Assembly (NCBI GenBank): GCA_026645635.1
Contig: JAPKMV010000247.1
Location: 1-5,845, forward strand
Direction: 5' to 3'
DNA: 5,845 bases
DNA from: Caldilineaceae bacterium
Lineage (GTDB): Bacteria; Chloroflexota; Anaerolineae; Caldilineales; Caldilineaceae
Each line of letters starts with the position of its first letter. Position 1 is the first letter of the stretch. The notes beneath the pieces are model-generated. The model worked only from the letters and a program-made list of their open reading frames with translations, made no database searches and was not told the DNA's origin. The translations under genes and the position numbers were made by a program. Shown in pieces: positions 5,326-5,845 of the stretch.

Positions 5326-5845
5326 ATGGAATCCCGTTTTGTACACAAAGTGGCTACGACCGGCCTGGCCACCGCGCTCGTGATCGGCGCGCTCTTTGCT
5401 GCTGCGCCGGCGAGCCAACTCTTCGCCACCGCCGCAGCCCAGGATGCACCGTCCACCGCCGCGGCGCTGCCGCGCACCATCACCGTGGTGGGCGAAGGCG
5501 TCGTCAACATCAAGCCGGATGTGGCGCGCGCCAACATCGGCGTGGAAACGGTGAGCAACACCGTGCAGGAGGCGACCGCGGAGAACAACGCCACGCTGGA
5601 GGCGGTGCTGGCCGCGCTGCGCGAACAGGGCATCGCCGACGCGGACATGACCACCTCCAACTACAGCGTCTTCGCCGAACGCTACGGCAGCGACGGGCCG
5701 CTGCCCAATGACCAGGTGCGCTACCGCGTCAGCAACAATGTGACCGTGCTGGTGCGCGACCTGGATGCGCTGGGCACGGTGTTGGATGCGGCGGTCGTGG
5801 CCGGCGCCAACAACATCTACGGCATCGAGTTCTTGCTGGATGACC
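5326..5845 (+). CDS. Exported SIMPL-domain (DUF541, YggE-like) protein, 3' end outside window
   Basis: The frame is open for 173 codons to the right edge. Residues 1-39 are a signal peptide: MESRFVHK, a hydrophobic stretch (LATALVIGALFAAAPA) and an AxA-type cleavage site before QDAP. The SIMPL domain begins at about residue 50 with RTITVVGEGVVNIKPDVARANIG and continues through VQEATAENNATLEAVLAAL, the ADMTTSNYSVFAERY strand and VRYRVSNNVTVLVRDLDALG, all typical of YggE/DUF541 proteins. Family proteins are about 220-260 residues, so roughly the last third is missing. They sit outside the cytoplasmic membrane; E. coli YggE is linked to oxidative stress and some relatives form oligomeric rings, but no enzymatic activity is established. 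The start has a good Shine-Dalgarno sequence (5311-5316). The 189-base upstream region holds two tandem repeat families. Confidence 0.9.
   Translation, partial: MESRFVHKVATTGLATALVIGALFAAAPASQLFATAAAQDAPSTAAALPRTITVVGEGVVNIKPDVARANIGVETVSNTVQEATAENNATLEAVLAALREQGIADADMTTSNYSVFAERYGSDGPLPNDQVRYRVSNNVTVLVRDLDALGTVLDAAVVAGANNIYGIEFLLDD

Noticed and set aside
4353..5711. Plus-strand open frame of 452 codons overlapping Memo and SIMPL genes in another frame
   Set aside because: Its translation is Arg/Ala/Gly-rich, crosses the non-coding repeat region, and overlaps two genes with clear families.

Overview
The window is GC-rich DNA from a bacterium, most likely a member of the Chloroflexota (Anaerolineae/Caldilinea-like). 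Four things point there: a membrane-anchored foldase with a Thr/Ala-rich, PTPT-type linker; a stand-alone Memo-family protein with an extra N-terminal domain; -10 boxes lying directly on start codons (leaderless transcripts); and several families of short palindromic or tandem repeats between genes. The assignment is inferred from protein style and remains tentative. No complete or partial RNA gene, CRISPR array or transposase gene is visible.

Layout. Positions 1-1635, minus strand: a ribosomal-protein operon read leftward. It has a candidate promoter, a hairpin leader that looks like the S6:S18 autoregulatory element, rpsF (S6), rpsR (S18 with an unusual ~85-residue acidic N-terminal extension), and a SurA-like membrane-anchored foldase that runs off the left edge. 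The ssb gene that often sits between rpsF and rpsR is absent. Positions 1666-1740 hold a solo arm of a palindromic repeat. Positions 1717-2529, minus strand: a class I SAM-dependent methyltransferase. Positions 2595-3701, plus strand and divergent from it: a glycosyltransferase of the DUF3524/QTMAN type, the family that mannosylates queuosine in tRNA in animals. Positions 3669-3839: a 165-bp MITE-like palindromic element flanked by a TTA duplication, which supplies the last nine codons of the glycosyltransferase. Positions 3916-5136, plus strand: a Memo-family protein. Positions 5137-5325: an intergenic region with two further repeat families. Positions 5326-5845, plus strand: the start of an exported SIMPL/YggE-like protein that runs off the right edge.

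How the genes relate. The left block is a coherent translation-related operon: S6 and S18 bind each other in the 30S platform, their complex probably represses its own mRNA through the leader hairpin, and the foldase start lies only three bases after the rpsR stop. The methyltransferase, glycosyltransferase, Memo and SIMPL genes look like independent units. The glycosyltransferase and Memo genes each have their own promoter placed so that transcription would begin at or within a few bases of the ATG. The most notable non-coding signal is the repeat content: a MITE with a related solo arm, both at gene 3' ends, an 8-bp tandem repeat inside a coding linker, and heptamer and octamer arrays upstream of the SIMPL gene.
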